Source: Novosphingobium beihaiense
GTDB taxonomy: Bacteria; Pseudomonadota; Alphaproteobacteria; Sphingomonadales; Sphingomonadaceae
NCBI RefSeq assembly: GCF_022832375.1
Contig: NZ_JALHLG010000016.1
Span: forward strand, 58,789-122,788
DNA length: 64,000 bases
Direction: 5' to 3'
The translations under genes were made by a program, and so were the position numbers. The notes beneath the pieces were generated by a model, which saw nothing but the letters and a program-made list of their open reading frames with translations, searched no databases and had not been told where the DNA came from. Shown one piece after another: positions 45,612 through 55,103 of this stretch (position 1 is its first letter; every line of letters begins with the position of its first letter).

Positions 45612-47066
45612 CTACGACGAGGGCGCTCCCAAACGGTTCGCGAGCCAGTTGGGGTAGGGTGCCGCAGCATGGAGTGCTGCGGCCACGCGCCGATCTTCGT
45701 CCGCACGTTCCTTTTCGCGTGCGGCGTGGCCCATGGCGAGCTTGCGCGGTGCCATGCCTGCGGGCGTCCCGTTGCCTGCAAGCAACTGGAGCCAGGCGTC
45801 GCGTGACAAGCTCTCCTCTTCGAACACGGGCAGGCGCGAGCGGCGGGCGAATTCGCGTAAGGTGAGGATGAGTTCGGGGGAGTGCTTGAGGCGCGCGGCA
45901 GCTTGCCAGAAAGGCGCCGCGAAGGCGGGGCGGGCGGTGTAGTGTGCGGCGAGAAAGTCGCGCGTGCGGTCCGCGAGAAGGGCCCAGCGCCGGTTGAATT
46001 CGTACTGTTCCAATGTGTCGATCGGCAGGCCGGGCAGGATTTCTAACAGGAGTTCGATCGCGCGCACGGCAAGGTGCAGGTTGCACCAGCCGATCGGTTC
46101 GAATTGCGCGGCGGCGTCGCCCAGCGCGATGACATTGCCAGTGAAAGCCTTTTCCAGGCGGCCAGGGGTGATTGCGATCACTTCTCCCGGGCTCGCGCCG
46201 GTGTGGCCCAGCAGGGCATCGGCCGCTTCGGCATCGCTGGTGAGGGAGGCGTTGTAGGCAAGCCCCGTGCGGGTTCCGTCGCGCCCGGGGGATGTCCAGA
46301 GCCAGCCTTCGCGGCACGCCTCGAAGCGGTCAAGCATGGAGAGCCCGGGGCGGGCGAGATCCTTTGCGGGCAGCAGGCGGTTTACTGGAAGGTGGTCCTG
46401 CCAATCGATCCATTGCGGCTGCCCGGCCAGCGCGATCAAACCCGCGCCCGGGCCGGTGGCGTCAATGAAGAGATCGGCGGCGATCTGCGCGCCGGTATCG
46501 AGGATGACTTGCGTTATTGCTCCGGTCTCGTTGTGGCTTGCCGCGGCAGGACGGCCCTCGGCCATGGTTGTGCCCAGACGGTTTGCGATCGAACGCAGGC
46601 CTGCGCGATAGGCCCGCGGATCAAAGCGCAAGGTGTAGTCGAGACCGGCGAGCGGTGATCCGGGCTGGCCATCGGGCAGCGCAAAGCGGCCTGCACGGGC
46701 AAGTGCGGCTGCAATGCCCGGGCCGGAAGGGCTTGCCGCGCCATGGCCGATGATCCATTCGGCGCCGTCTGTCCGCCAGTTCGCATAGCGCAAGCCCAGA
46801 CAATGGCTGCCGCTGGCCCGGCGCAGTATGTCGTCTTCGGCGATACCGATGCGCTCGTGCAAGCGGGCAAGCCCTGGCCATGTGGTATGGGCAAGGTCTG
46901 CGAGTGCGGTGGGGTTGCACGAACCGCCCGGCGGCGTGACCAGCGTAACGCGCGTGCGCGGCAGGGCGCGGGCCAGCGCCACGGTGGTGAGACAGGCCAC
47001 AGTGCCCCCTCCGAAGACGGCGACCGATCCCGGCATGTGGCGGGACTGGGTGGCATCAGGCGGCAT
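45612..47066 (-). CDS. Tryptophan-halogenase-family flavoprotein lacking the catalytic Lys
   Basis: A 484-residue FAD protein of the tryptophan 7-halogenase family, strongly diverged. The dinucleotide motif is FGGGTVACLT (18-27) instead of GGGTAGW. Aligned without gaps to its neighbour, the catalytic Lys position is Cys89 (SGSHCLGLRY). The WxWxIP motif reads WLWTSP, and the neighbour's LEPLES becomes FEPIGW, losing the second catalytic Glu. It keeps DLFIDATGPGAGL and GNVIALGDAAAQFEPIG, so flavin is probably still bound. It is unlikely to halogenate by the known mechanism. It overlaps the 3' end of the bona fide family member by 11 bases; co-function is likely. Start at ATG 47066. Confidence 0.8.
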   Translation of the reverse strand: MPPDATQSRHMPGSVAVFGGGTVACLTTVALARALPRTRVTLVTPPGGSCNPTALADLAHTTWPGLARLHERIGIAEDDILRRASGSHCLGLRYANWRTDGAEWIIGHGAASPSGPGIAAALARAGRFALPDGQPGSPLAGLDYTLRFDPRAYRAGLRSIANRLGTTMAEGRPAAASHNETGAITQVILDTGAQIAADLFIDATGPGAGLIALAGQPQWIDWQDHLPVNRLLPAKDLARPGLSMLDRFEACREGWLWTSPGRDGTRTGLAYNASLTSDAEAADALLGHTGASPGEVIAITPGRLEKAFTGNVIALGDAAAQFEPIGWCNLHLAVRAIELLLEILPGLPIDTLEQYEFNRRWALLADRTRDFLAAHYTARPAFAAPFWQAAARLKHSPELILTLREFARRSRLPVFEEESLSRDAWLQLLAGNGTPAGMAPRKLAMGHAAREKERADEDRRVAAALHAAAPYPNWLANRLGAPSS

Positions 47067-48558
47067 GGGCCGTCTCCTGTTGGCGCAAGACCTCGTCATG
47101 TGCAGGCATGGCGCGGGCCAGCCGGTCGATCTCTTTCGCAAGACCGCCCATAGCCCGTTCGAGCGAACCGGCGGCGGCAATGTCCGCGCGCGGATCATAG
47201 CCTTCGGGCACGATCCCCTGGCCCAGCAGGACTGCGATCCAGCTCGGTTCGTGGAACAGCCCCTGTGCATGCGGAGCGATGCGCGCGGTGCGCCGCCACA
47301 GTTCGAGCGCGCCGGTCAGGCTGTCCGGCACGGCCATCGCGCGCATGTCCTGCCAGAACGGGGAATCGCTGCGCCGTGTGGCATGATAGTGCAGGATCAG
47401 AAAGTCGCGGATGCGATCGTATTCGAGATCGACGAGGCGGTTGAACTCGTCCCTGTCGGCGTCTTCGATTCCATTGACCGGGAACAGGTCCGCCAGCCGG
47501 GCGATGGCGATCTGGGCAAGGTAGATACTGGTCGATTCCAGCGGTTCGAGAAAGCCGCTGGCAAGCCCGATGCCCACGACATTGCGCACCCAGCTTTTCC
47601 GGCGGCGGCCCGCACGAAAGCGCAGCACGCGCGGATCGGCGAGGGGCTTGGCCCCAGCGCTGGCGAGTATCTGCGCGCAGGCCTCGTCGTCCGTCAGGTG
47701 AGCGCTGGAATAGACGTAGCCATTGCCCACCCGGCCGCGCAGCGGGATGCGCCAGCGCCAGCCCGCGGTCATGGCGATGGCGCGGGTCTGCGGTTCGATC
47801 ACTGTTCCCTGCGCTGCGCAGGGGAGGGCGGCCGCGCGGTCGCAGGCGAGCCAGCGGGACCAGTCTTCCCATTCGCTGGCCATCGTCTCTCCCAGCAGCA
47901 GCGAGCGAAAGCCCGAACAGTCGACAAAGAGGTCGCCCGATATCACCGTACCGTCTTCCAGCCGCAGCGCTGTCACGTCGCCGGTTAGGCTGTTTCGTTG
48001 GACTTCGGTGATCCTGCCTTCGGTGCGTTTGACGCCATGGCTCTCGGCAAAGGTGCGCAGGAATGGGGCGAGGCGGGCCGCATCGAAATGATAGGCATAG
48101 CCATATCCCCCTTCGAGCGTGAGCGGGTGCCCGGCAGGCGGGGCAAAGCGGCCCAGCATGGCGGCCCGCACCGGCAGCGAGAACGCATCGAGCGGCGCGG
48201 CCAGCCCTTCACGGCGGGCACGCAGGTGGAAGTGGTGGAAGCCAAGGCCGTCCAGTTCGCGCCCGAAGCTGCCGAAGGGGTGGGTGTAGCACTCGCCGAT
48301 GGCGCCGAAGTCTTCGAAACGGATGCCGAGCTTATAGGTGGCGCCGGTGGCGGCCATGAACGCGCGCTCGCTGATCCCGAGCGTGCCGAGGAACTCGCGC
48401 ATGTGCGGAATCGTGGCTTCGCCCACGCCGACGATGCCAATCTCGGCGGATTCGACGAGGTGCACGTCAACGAGGCTGGCGAGCTGGCTCGATAGGGCGG
48501 CAGCCGTCATCCATCCGGCAGTTCCGCCACCGGCGATGACCACGCGGACCGGCTTCAT
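47056..48558 (-). CDS. Tryptophan 7-halogenase family flavin-dependent halogenase
   Basis: About 500 residues with all family hallmarks: GGGTAGW (10-16) for FAD, Lys76 in GATYKLGIRF, the residue that forms the hypohalous-acid adduct, WRWRIP (267-272), which separates halogenases from monooxygenases, and Glu341 in EPLESTSIY. Members next to TonB-dependent receptor genes are frequent in sphingomonads, Caulobacter and Xanthomonas; their natural substrates are mostly unknown and a few halogenate indoles in vitro. It is divergent from the receptor at 48786, across a 230-base region with an AT-rich putative operator. Start taken as ATG 48558, giving the usual ten residues before GGGTAGW; a GTG at 48585 is possible. 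Confidence 0.88.
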   Translation of the reverse strand: MKPVRVVIAGGGTAGWMTAAALSSQLASLVDVHLVESAEIGIVGVGEATIPHMREFLGTLGISERAFMAATGATYKLGIRFEDFGAIGECYTHPFGSFGRELDGLGFHHFHLRARREGLAAPLDAFSLPVRAAMLGRFAPPAGHPLTLEGGYGYAYHFDAARLAPFLRTFAESHGVKRTEGRITEVQRNSLTGDVTALRLEDGTVISGDLFVDCSGFRSLLLGETMASEWEDWSRWLACDRAAALPCAAQGTVIEPQTRAIAMTAGWRWRIPLRGRVGNGYVYSSAHLTDDEACAQILASAGAKPLADPRVLRFRAGRRRKSWVRNVVGIGLASGFLEPLESTSIYLAQIAIARLADLFPVNGIEDADRDEFNRLVDLEYDRIRDFLILHYHATRRSDSPFWQDMRAMAVPDSLTGALELWRRTARIAPHAQGLFHEPSWIAVLLGQGIVPEGYDPRADIAAAGSLERAMGGLAKEIDRLARAMPAHDEVLRQQETAHAA

Positions 48559-48653
48559 GCCGGTGGGCCCCTGGCTTGCTATCACGCTTTATGCATCCTC
48601 TCTTTCCCACAAAAACCATACAAAATCCGGGGAATCGTGCCATCCAAAAACCA

Positions 48654-48679
48654 TTAAAGTCATCAAATTTATTTTTTAT
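48654..48679. promoter_or_regulatory. AT-rich putative operator, site A (halogenase/receptor promoter)
   Basis: The segment runs TTAAAG, then CATCAAATTT, then ATTTTTTA, in otherwise GC-rich DNA between the divergent halogenase and receptor genes. It resembles sites B (56520-56543) and C (59374-59398): TTAAA on the left and a T-run ending in TTTA/TATAA on the right. A common regulator, perhaps the ROK protein at 58161, is inferred from the similarity only. Confidence 0.4.
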
Positions 48680-48785
48680 GCTTGAGATTGGCGCGGGAGT
48701 GGCGTTAAGAGGAGTGCAGATAGGGCCGGGGATGCCGGCTTGATCCGCCGACTGAGAATTCGGCCAGAAACATGGGAGGGGAACG

Positions 48786-51700
48786 ATGGCAAAAGCCATT
48801 TCTAAGCATGCAAGTTCGATTTGTGCGCAGCTGGGCCTGGGTGTTTCGGCGGTCGCCATGCTGGCCGCGGCGCAGCCCGCACTGGCGCAGAGCAGCGGTG
48901 CAGGCGCGGATCAGTCTACAAAGGACGACAGTGCTCTTGACGACACGACCACACAGAACGTCATCATCGTCTCGGGCATTCGCGCTTCGCTGGAGACTGC
49001 GCAGGCCCTGAAGCGCAATTCCGATACCGTTGTCGATGCCATCACCGCCGAGGATATCGGCGCGCTTCCCGACCGTTCGGTCAACGAAGCGCTGCAGCGT
49101 ATCCCGGGCGTTGCGATCACCCGCTATGCCTCGCCGGGCGACAGCCAGCACTTCTCGGTCGAAGGATCGGGCGTGGTTATCCGGGGCCTGAGCTACGTGA
49201 AGGGCGAGTTCAACGGGCGCGATACCTTCTCCGCCAACGGCGGGCGTGAGATCAGCTTCAACGACGTCTCGCCCGAACTGGTCGGCTCGATCGAGGTGTT
49301 CAAGAACCTCACGGCCGACCGCATTGAGGGCGGCATTTCGGGCACTGTCTCGATCAACACGCGAAAGCCGTTCGATTCCACCAAGCAGCTGATCTATCTT
49401 TCGGTTGAGAATAACTACGCCGATCTTGCCAAGCGCAGCTCGCCCAGCTTCACCGGTCTCTATTCCAACCAGTGGATCCTGGGTGACGGATCGCGTATCG
49501 GCGTGCTGGTTTCAGGCACCTATTCGCGCCTCTATTCCCGCGTCCATTCCTCCTTCGTCGCTTCGCCGGTGGAGCGTTTCAACGGCACGCGCACTTTCAA
49601 TGAGGGTTCGCCTTACGAGTCCACCGTCACCGATACCTTCGATTGCGGCAATGGGCTGGAAAGCTGCTACACGCCCGTCGGCGGCGGCGTGCGCGCGCAG
49701 GATTTCGACCGCAAGCGTTACGGCATCTCTGCCGCGCTCCAGTATGCCTCGCCCGACGATCGCTTCATCGCCACCGGCCAGTTCCTGCGCACCAACGGGC
49801 GCCAGACCTGGACCGAGCACACGATCGAGCCGAACGTGTGGTATTCAGACGTCAACGCGACCTTCCCGGCGGCCGGCACGAACTATACCTTCGACGATCG
49901 CGGGGTGTTCGTCTCGGGCACGGTTACGCGCCCTGGCGACTATCATTACGGCAACATTCCGGGCAGCGGCGGCACTTACGGGCTGCTGGGCAACTTCATG
50001 CAGGGCGGGCTGTTCACGACGCAGTCCAACCGCGGCTTCCTCAATGACTACACGACCGACGACTATTCGCTGAACCTCCGGTTCGAGGCCAATGACCGCC
50101 TGCGCTTCTCCGTCGACGGGCAGATGGTCAAGAGCAAGGTCAAGAACGTCGACACCATTATCGATACCGGGACATGGTCGAACGTCACGGTCGACAGTTC
50201 GGGCAAGATTCCCGATGTCACGTTCTCGCTGGGCGATGTCCCCGATTATGGCGGTACGCCGGATGTGGGCGCGTATTTCTCCGATCCCAACAGCCTCTAT
50301 TTCCGCGACGCCTTCGCCAACCGCGAGGATAACAACGGCACCGAGTGGGCTTTCCGCGGGGACATGGAATATGACCTCTCGGACGATGGTTTCCTGCGCC
50401 ACCTGAAGGTGGGCGGGCGCTATTCCGATCGCGATCAGACCGTGCGCACAAACGCCTACAACAACTGGGGCGCACCGTCGGAGACCTGGACATCGGGCGG
50501 CCCGCAGACGTTCGCCTCGATCGATCCAGCCTACTACGAAACATACTCGTTCGGTAACTTCTTCCGCGGCGAGGCGAGCCAGCCGCCCAGCATTACCGCG
50601 CTCAAGGGCAACCTCGCGCTCAATTACGACGCGGCGCAGGAATTGCTGCGCCAGATCAACGCGGCAGGCGGGGGCGGCTACACGCCGATGGAGGACCGCG
50701 ATTGCGCCTCCATCCGCACTTACTTCTGCCCCAGCGACATCTACAAGAACAGCGAGCGCACGCTGGCGGGCTATGTCCGCCTCGATTTCTCGACCGATCA
50801 TGGCGACAGCTCGTTCTTCGATGGCAACATCGGCGTGCGTTATGTCAACACCAAGGATGTCTCGGTCGGCGCGATCACGATGCCGTCCGTAAGCGCGCTG
50901 CTGGGCAGCTATTCGACGGTGGAGGCGTTCTGCGCCAACGCCGATCCAGGCCAGACCACTCCGGCACTGTGCACGATGAGCGCGGCCGATCAGGCGGGCA
51001 TCGTTGCCTTTGCCAATGGCGCGGCAATCGATCAGGGGGCGAAGAACAGTTTCAGCAACTGGCTGCCCAGCTTCAACTTGCGCTGGCATGCCAGCGACAA
51101 GCTGCAGTTCCGCTTCGCCGCCTCGCGTGCGATCAGCCGCCCCGATTTCTCGGCGCTGCGCAACTACGTCTCGATCAATCCGTCGACGACATCGGACAAC
51201 ACGATCTATTTCACGGCCAATGCCGGGAATCCTTTCGTGAAGCCGATCGAGGCGACACAGCTTGATCTCACCGCAGAATGGTATTTCAGCAAAGTGGGCT
51301 CGCTCACCGGCACGGTGTTCTTCAAGCGCTTGGGCAATATCATCGATCCCAACGGCCAGAGTGTGCGTACCGTTTCCAACAACGGCGCGACGCAGGACGT
51401 GGTGATCAATGGTGCGGCCAACCTGAGCGGTCACGCCAATATCAAGGGCGTGGAAGTGGCCTGGCAGCAGACCTTCGATTTCCTGCCCGGCCTGCTCAAG
51501 GGGCTGGGGGCGCAGGCGAGCTTCACCTATATCGATCCCGGCCAAATTCCGGCCGGCACCCCGACCAATGGTGAGGCAGATGGATCGCGTCCGGCAGCCC
51601 AGGTGGACGACCTCTACGCCCTGCTGCCGCTGCCGCAGCTTTCGAAGTACAACGTCAATGCCGCGGTTTTCTACGACCTTGGCAAGTTCAGCGCCCGCGC

Positions 51701-51977
51701 CGCCTATTCGTGGCGCTCGCGCTATCTCCTGAGCACGCGGGACTGCTGCTTCCCGTTCCTGCCGATCTATTCGGAGCCGACCGGGCAGCTCGACGCTTCG
51801 CTTTTCCTGACGGTGAACGACAAGTTCAAGATCGGGTTGCAGGGCTCGAACCTGCTCAACGAGGTTACCCGCACGAGCTTCGCGCTCTACAACAACGGCG
51901 GCACGCTGGTCAGATCCAAGCGGGCGGCTTTCATCAACGACCGGCGCTTCTCGATCTCGGCGCGCCTGTCCTTCTAG
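48786..51977 (+). CDS. TonB-dependent receptor of the mannan-type sugar locus
   Basis: A 1063-residue outer-membrane receptor of the large Caulobacter/Xanthomonas carbohydrate type (TIGR01782-like). Signal peptide to about residue 38 (ALAQ), then plug: IVSGIRASLETAQALKRNSDTVVDAITAEDIGALPDRSVNEALQRIPGVAITR and GIEGGISGTVSINTRKPFD-like end, then a long barrel ending in FSISARLSF. AGGGGAACG precedes the ATG. Position beside mannanase, alpha-galactosidase and sugar kinase genes suggests import of mannan- or galactomannan-derived oligosaccharides; direct substrate evidence is absent. A strong terminator follows. Confidence 0.92.
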   Translation: MAKAISKHASSICAQLGLGVSAVAMLAAAQPALAQSSGAGADQSTKDDSALDDTTTQNVIIVSGIRASLETAQALKRNSDTVVDAITAEDIGALPDRSVNEALQRIPGVAITRYASPGDSQHFSVEGSGVVIRGLSYVKGEFNGRDTFSANGGREISFNDVSPELVGSIEVFKNLTADRIEGGISGTVSINTRKPFDSTKQLIYLSVENNYADLAKRSSPSFTGLYSNQWILGDGSRIGVLVSGTYSRLYSRVHSSFVASPVERFNGTRTFNEGSPYESTVTDTFDCGNGLESCYTPVGGGVRAQDFDRKRYGISAALQYASPDDRFIATGQFLRTNGRQTWTEHTIEPNVWYSDVNATFPAAGTNYTFDDRGVFVSGTVTRPGDYHYGNIPGSGGTYGLLGNFMQGGLFTTQSNRGFLNDYTTDDYSLNLRFEANDRLRFSVDGQMVKSKVKNVDTIIDTGTWSNVTVDSSGKIPDVTFSLGDVPDYGGTPDVGAYFSDPNSLYFRDAFANREDNNGTEWAFRGDMEYDLSDDGFLRHLKVGGRYSDRDQTVRTNAYNNWGAPSETWTSGGPQTFASIDPAYYETYSFGNFFRGEASQPPSITALKGNLALNYDAAQELLRQINAAGGGGYTPMEDRDCASIRTYFCPSDIYKNSERTLAGYVRLDFSTDHGDSSFFDGNIGVRYVNTKDVSVGAITMPSVSALLGSYSTVEAFCANADPGQTTPALCTMSAADQAGIVAFANGAAIDQGAKNSFSNWLPSFNLRWHASDKLQFRFAASRAISRPDFSALRNYVSINPSTTSDNTIYFTANAGNPFVKPIEATQLDLTAEWYFSKVGSLTGTVFFKRLGNIIDPNGQSVRTVSNNGATQDVVINGAANLSGHANIKGVEVAWQQTFDFLPGLLKGLGAQASFTYIDPGQIPAGTPTNGEADGSRPAAQVDDLYALLPLPQLSKYNVNAAVFYDLGKFSARAAYSWRSRYLLSTRDCCFPFLPIYSEPTGQLDASLFLTVNDKFKIGLQGSNLLNEVTRTSFALYNNGGTLVRSKRAAFINDRRFSISARLSF

Positions 51978-51986
51978 TACCCCCCC

Positions 51987-52021
51987 AAACTGGCGGGCTT
52001 CTCCTGGCCCGTCAGTTTTTT
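51987..52021 (+). terminator. Rho-independent terminator of the receptor gene
   Basis: AACTGGCGGG pairs with CCCGTCAGTT (one G-T wobble) across a 10-base loop and runs into TTTTTT. It lies 10 bases beyond the receptor stop. The sugar kinase at 52060 therefore needs its own promoter or depends on read-through. Confidence 0.85.
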
Positions 52022-52059
52022 CCTTCCCTCGTGACAATGGAACCAAGTCCCTGCATCCG

Positions 52060-52956
52060 ATGACCAGACCTGCCCCCCCGATCGCCGGTATCGAACTGGG
52101 CGGCACCAAATGCATCTGTACCCTGGCAAACGGACCGCAGGATATCCGGGAGCAGCACAGCGTGGCGACACAGGATCCGGCCACAACGCTGGCCGGGATC
52201 CGCGCGGTGCTGGAACGCTGGTGGCACGGGCCGGGTTTCCGGGCACTGGGCATCGCGAGCTTCGGGCCGCTCGGGCTCGATCGGGCCCGGCCGGATTTCG
52301 GGCACGTGCTGGCCACCACCAAGCCGGGCTGGGCGGGCGCAGACGTCGCAGGCACGCTCTCGCGCGGCTTTGCGGTTCCCCTTTCCTTCGATACCGACGT
52401 CAACGGCGCCGCCATGGCCGAACTGCGCTGGGGGGCAGGGCGCGGCCTTGCCGACTTTGCCTATGTCACTGTGGGGACGGGCGTGGGCGTGGGGCTGATC
52501 GTCAATGGCGCCCCGGTCCGGGGTTTCGGACACTGCGAGATGGGGCATTTGCGCGTGCCGCGCCTGCCGGGAGACACGCTGCCCAGTTCCTGCGCCTTCC
52601 ACGAGGATTGCGTCGAGGGGCTGGCGTCGGGCTCGGCGCTGAAGCTTGTTCTGGGCGGTCGCTCTCCTGCCGGTCTCACGCCGCAGGACCCGCTTTGGGA
52701 TCGCATTACCGATGCCGTAGCCAAGCTGTGCCACGCTATGGCGAGTACCACGGCGCCCTTGCGCATTGCCATTGGCGGCGGAGTCTTCGCCGCGCAGCCG
52801 CACCTGCTGCCGCGCATCGAACCGGCCCTGCGGGCAAGCCTCAACGGCTACCTGGCGCTGCCCGAAGGGCCTTATGTCGTTGCGCCGGAACTCGGCACGC
52901 TGGCAGGACCGTTGGGACCGATCGCGCTTGCTCTCGGCGCAGATGTCCCGGTCTGA
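52060..52956 (+). CDS. ROK-family sugar kinase (fructokinase/mannokinase type)
   Basis: A 298-residue cytosolic hexose kinase. ATP site GIELGGTKC at the N-terminus, catalytic Asp in FDTDVNGAAMAELRWGAGRG, the ROK signature ending in CEMGHLRVPR, and the zinc-binding-type segment CAFHEDCVEGLASG, as in ScrK/GmuE fructokinase-mannokinases. In a mannan locus it is expected to make mannose-6-phosphate; fructose may also be used. It follows the TonB receptor and precedes the esterase gene by 113 bases. Confidence 0.85.
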   Translation: MTRPAPPIAGIELGGTKCICTLANGPQDIREQHSVATQDPATTLAGIRAVLERWWHGPGFRALGIASFGPLGLDRARPDFGHVLATTKPGWAGADVAGTLSRGFAVPLSFDTDVNGAAMAELRWGAGRGLADFAYVTVGTGVGVGLIVNGAPVRGFGHCEMGHLRVPRLPGDTLPSSCAFHEDCVEGLASGSALKLVLGGRSPAGLTPQDPLWDRITDAVAKLCHAMASTTAPLRIAIGGGVFAAQPHLLPRIEPALRASLNGYLALPEGPYVVAPELGTLAGPLGPIALALGADVPV

Positions 52957-53069
52957 GGGTGCGGGGCTGACCGGAGGGCTGGTTAATATGTTGAACAAAT
53001 TGGGTTGTTGACCCGAGGCCTGTCCGCCGCTGAAATTCGCAGGGCAAGCCAGACCCGGAGGACGGTTCA

Positions 53070-54992
53070 TTGAAGCAGAGACACATCGCACAGGCCTGGG
53101 GGCTCTCGTTGCTGGCGCTGGGTGCGGCTGCACCGCTCGCCGCCACGCCGCGCCTCGCGCCCATCTGGAGCGAACATGCGGTGATCCAGCGCGATGCGCC
53201 GATTACGGTCGAGGGCTCGGCTGACCCGGGTGAGGCAGTGCAGGTCACGCTCGGCACCGCGAAGGAAGCGGGAAGGGCCGATGCCGCCGGGCATTTCGCG
53301 GTGCGTTTCCCCGCGCGCCCGGCCAGTGCGCAGCCGGTCGCGCTGACGCTTTCAGACAGCAGCGGCGAGGTGGAGCGGGCCGGGGACTTGCTCGTCGGCG
53401 ATGTCTGGCTCTGCTCGGGCCAGTCGAACATGGAATTCACGCAGGCTCAGGCGCTCAATGCCTGGAACGAGCAGCAATCCGCCCATGACGGCGCGCTGCG
53501 GATGGCAACGGTGCCCAAAGCGGTGGCGCTGACGCCGCAGGGTGCTTTCGGCGGCCCCGTCGCCTGGGAAAAGACCACGCCGGAGACGGTCGGGCACTTC
53601 TCCGCGGCCTGCTATTACATGGCCAAGGACCTGCGGCGAAAGCTGGGCGTTCCGGTCGGCGCGATCCATGCGAGCTGGGGCGGCTCCGAGATCCGGCCCT
53701 GGCTGAGCCCGGCAGGCGGCGCGGCGATCTATGGCAAGGCCGAAGTGGCCCTGCTCGCGCTTTACGAGCGCGATCCCGCCGCCGCGCTGGCCGCTTTCGC
53801 GCCGCAATGGCAGGCCTGGTATGCCAAGGCCTCCGGGGGCAGCGAACCCTGGGCGCATCCCGATGCGCTGGCGTGGCAGGACGTGCCGCAGGCCGGGGCG
53901 TGGAACCGCTGGAGCGGCACCGCGCTTGCGGGCAAGGAGCGCGGTACCGTCTGGTACCGCCGCACTGTGACGCTGAGCGTGGCGCAGGCAAAGGGGGCGG
54001 CGAAGCTGGCGCTGGGGGCGCTCGACGATATCGACATGACGTTCGTCAACGGCCATCCGGCCGGGAACACCTATGGCCCCGCCGCCAAGCGCACTTACAC
54101 AGTGCCAGCAGGCTATCTCCATGCCGGTCGCAACGAAATCATGGTTGCTGTCACCAACTTGTGGGGCGATGGCGGGATGATGTCGCCTCCGGGCACGCTC
54201 TCGCTTGCGCCCGGACAGGGAGCGGCCGTGCCGTTGGGGTCGGGCTGGCGCTATGCCGTGGCCCCGATGGATGACGCGCCGCCGCGCACGCCGTGGGACG
54301 GCTTTGCCGGGATCGGCGTGATGCACAATGCCATGATCGCGCCGATTGGACATTTCGCGCTGAAAGGCGCGGCCTGGTATCAGGGCGAGAGCGACGTGGG
54401 GAAGCCGGGATATGCCGCTAAGCTCAAGGCGCTCTTCGCGGGCTGGCGCGCGCAGTTCGGTGCGGACATGCGCATGCTGGTGGTCCAGATCGCGGGATAC
54501 GGGAAGCCGCAGATCGCGCCGCAGGATTCAGCGACGGCCCGCCTGCGCGAAGAACAGCGCGAAGGGGTTCTGGGCGATCGCAACGCTGCGCTCGTCACTG
54601 CCGTCGATATCGGCGAGCGCATCGATATCCACCCGGCCAACAAGGAAGTGCTGGGCACCCGCCTTGCCGCCGCTGCCAGCGGGGAAGCGCTGCCGCAGCC
54701 GGTTTCGGCCACTCCCGTGTCCGGCGGAGTGGTGGTGCGCTTCAGCGGCGTTGAAGGCGCCTTGCATAGCTGGGGGGGCAAGGCCGTCCTCTCTTTCGAG
54801 CTTTGCGCCAAGACGCCGGATAGCTGCCGTTTTGCCGCCGCCCGGGCTGACGGTGACAGTGTCTACCTGACCGGCGATGGCCGGCCTGCGACCCGCGTGC
54901 GTTATGGCTGGGCCGATAGCCCCAGCCTCAATCTCTATGATGCGCGGCCCTTTCCGGCCCCCGCATTCGAGATGGAAATAGCAAAAAAATAG
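53070..54992 (+). CDS. Sialate O-acetylesterase family carbohydrate esterase
   Basis: A 640-residue SGNH-type esterase with a signal peptide (LSLLALGAAAPLAA). Catalytic Ser119 is in WLCSGQSNMEF; block III is KGAAWYQGESDVGKPGY, and the Asp/His block is near VDIGERIDIHPANKEVLGTRLA. An inserted beta-sandwich (about 250-390) follows the usual layout of multi-domain SASA proteins. Although the family name refers to sialic acid, in glycan loci such proteins commonly remove acetyl groups from plant hemicellulose, here probably acetylated mannan. Translation most likely starts at TTG 53070, with GGAGG eight bases upstream. Confidence 0.88.
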   Translation: MKQRHIAQAWGLSLLALGAAAPLAATPRLAPIWSEHAVIQRDAPITVEGSADPGEAVQVTLGTAKEAGRADAAGHFAVRFPARPASAQPVALTLSDSSGEVERAGDLLVGDVWLCSGQSNMEFTQAQALNAWNEQQSAHDGALRMATVPKAVALTPQGAFGGPVAWEKTTPETVGHFSAACYYMAKDLRRKLGVPVGAIHASWGGSEIRPWLSPAGGAAIYGKAEVALLALYERDPAAALAAFAPQWQAWYAKASGGSEPWAHPDALAWQDVPQAGAWNRWSGTALAGKERGTVWYRRTVTLSVAQAKGAAKLALGALDDIDMTFVNGHPAGNTYGPAAKRTYTVPAGYLHAGRNEIMVAVTNLWGDGGMMSPPGTLSLAPGQGAAVPLGSGWRYAVAPMDDAPPRTPWDGFAGIGVMHNAMIAPIGHFALKGAAWYQGESDVGKPGYAAKLKALFAGWRAQFGADMRMLVVQIAGYGKPQIAPQDSATARLREEQREGVLGDRNAALVTAVDIGERIDIHPANKEVLGTRLAAAASGEALPQPVSATPVSGGVVVRFSGVEGALHSWGGKAVLSFELCAKTPDSCRFAAARADGDSVYLTGDGRPATRVRYGWADSPSLNLYDARPFPAPAFEMEIAKK

Positions 54993-55019
54993 GGAGGACC
55001 CTCCGGAAAGGGCCCTCCC
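54982..55019 (-). terminator. Terminator between esterase and mannanase genes
   Basis: GGGAGGACCC and GGGCCCTCCC (54992-55019) form a 10-bp stem with one mismatch. On the minus strand the hairpin is followed by TATTTTTTTGC, a clear U-run, so it ends the mannanase transcript coming from 55104. The U-run lies inside the last codons of the convergent esterase gene. On the plus strand it lacks a T-run and would work weakly. Confidence 0.8.
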
Positions 55020-55103
55020 ATGGCATCCGCTGCAAGGGAACCCGCCGTACCATCCGCGAGGAGGAGGATGGGATGGCGCGGCAGGCCCTCTTGCGGCGAA
55101 ACT

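Noticed and set aside
49845..52415. 856-codon open frame antisense to the TonB receptor and the sugar kinase
   Set aside because: It spans two clearly coding genes and the terminator between them, has no recognisable domain and shows shadow-type composition.
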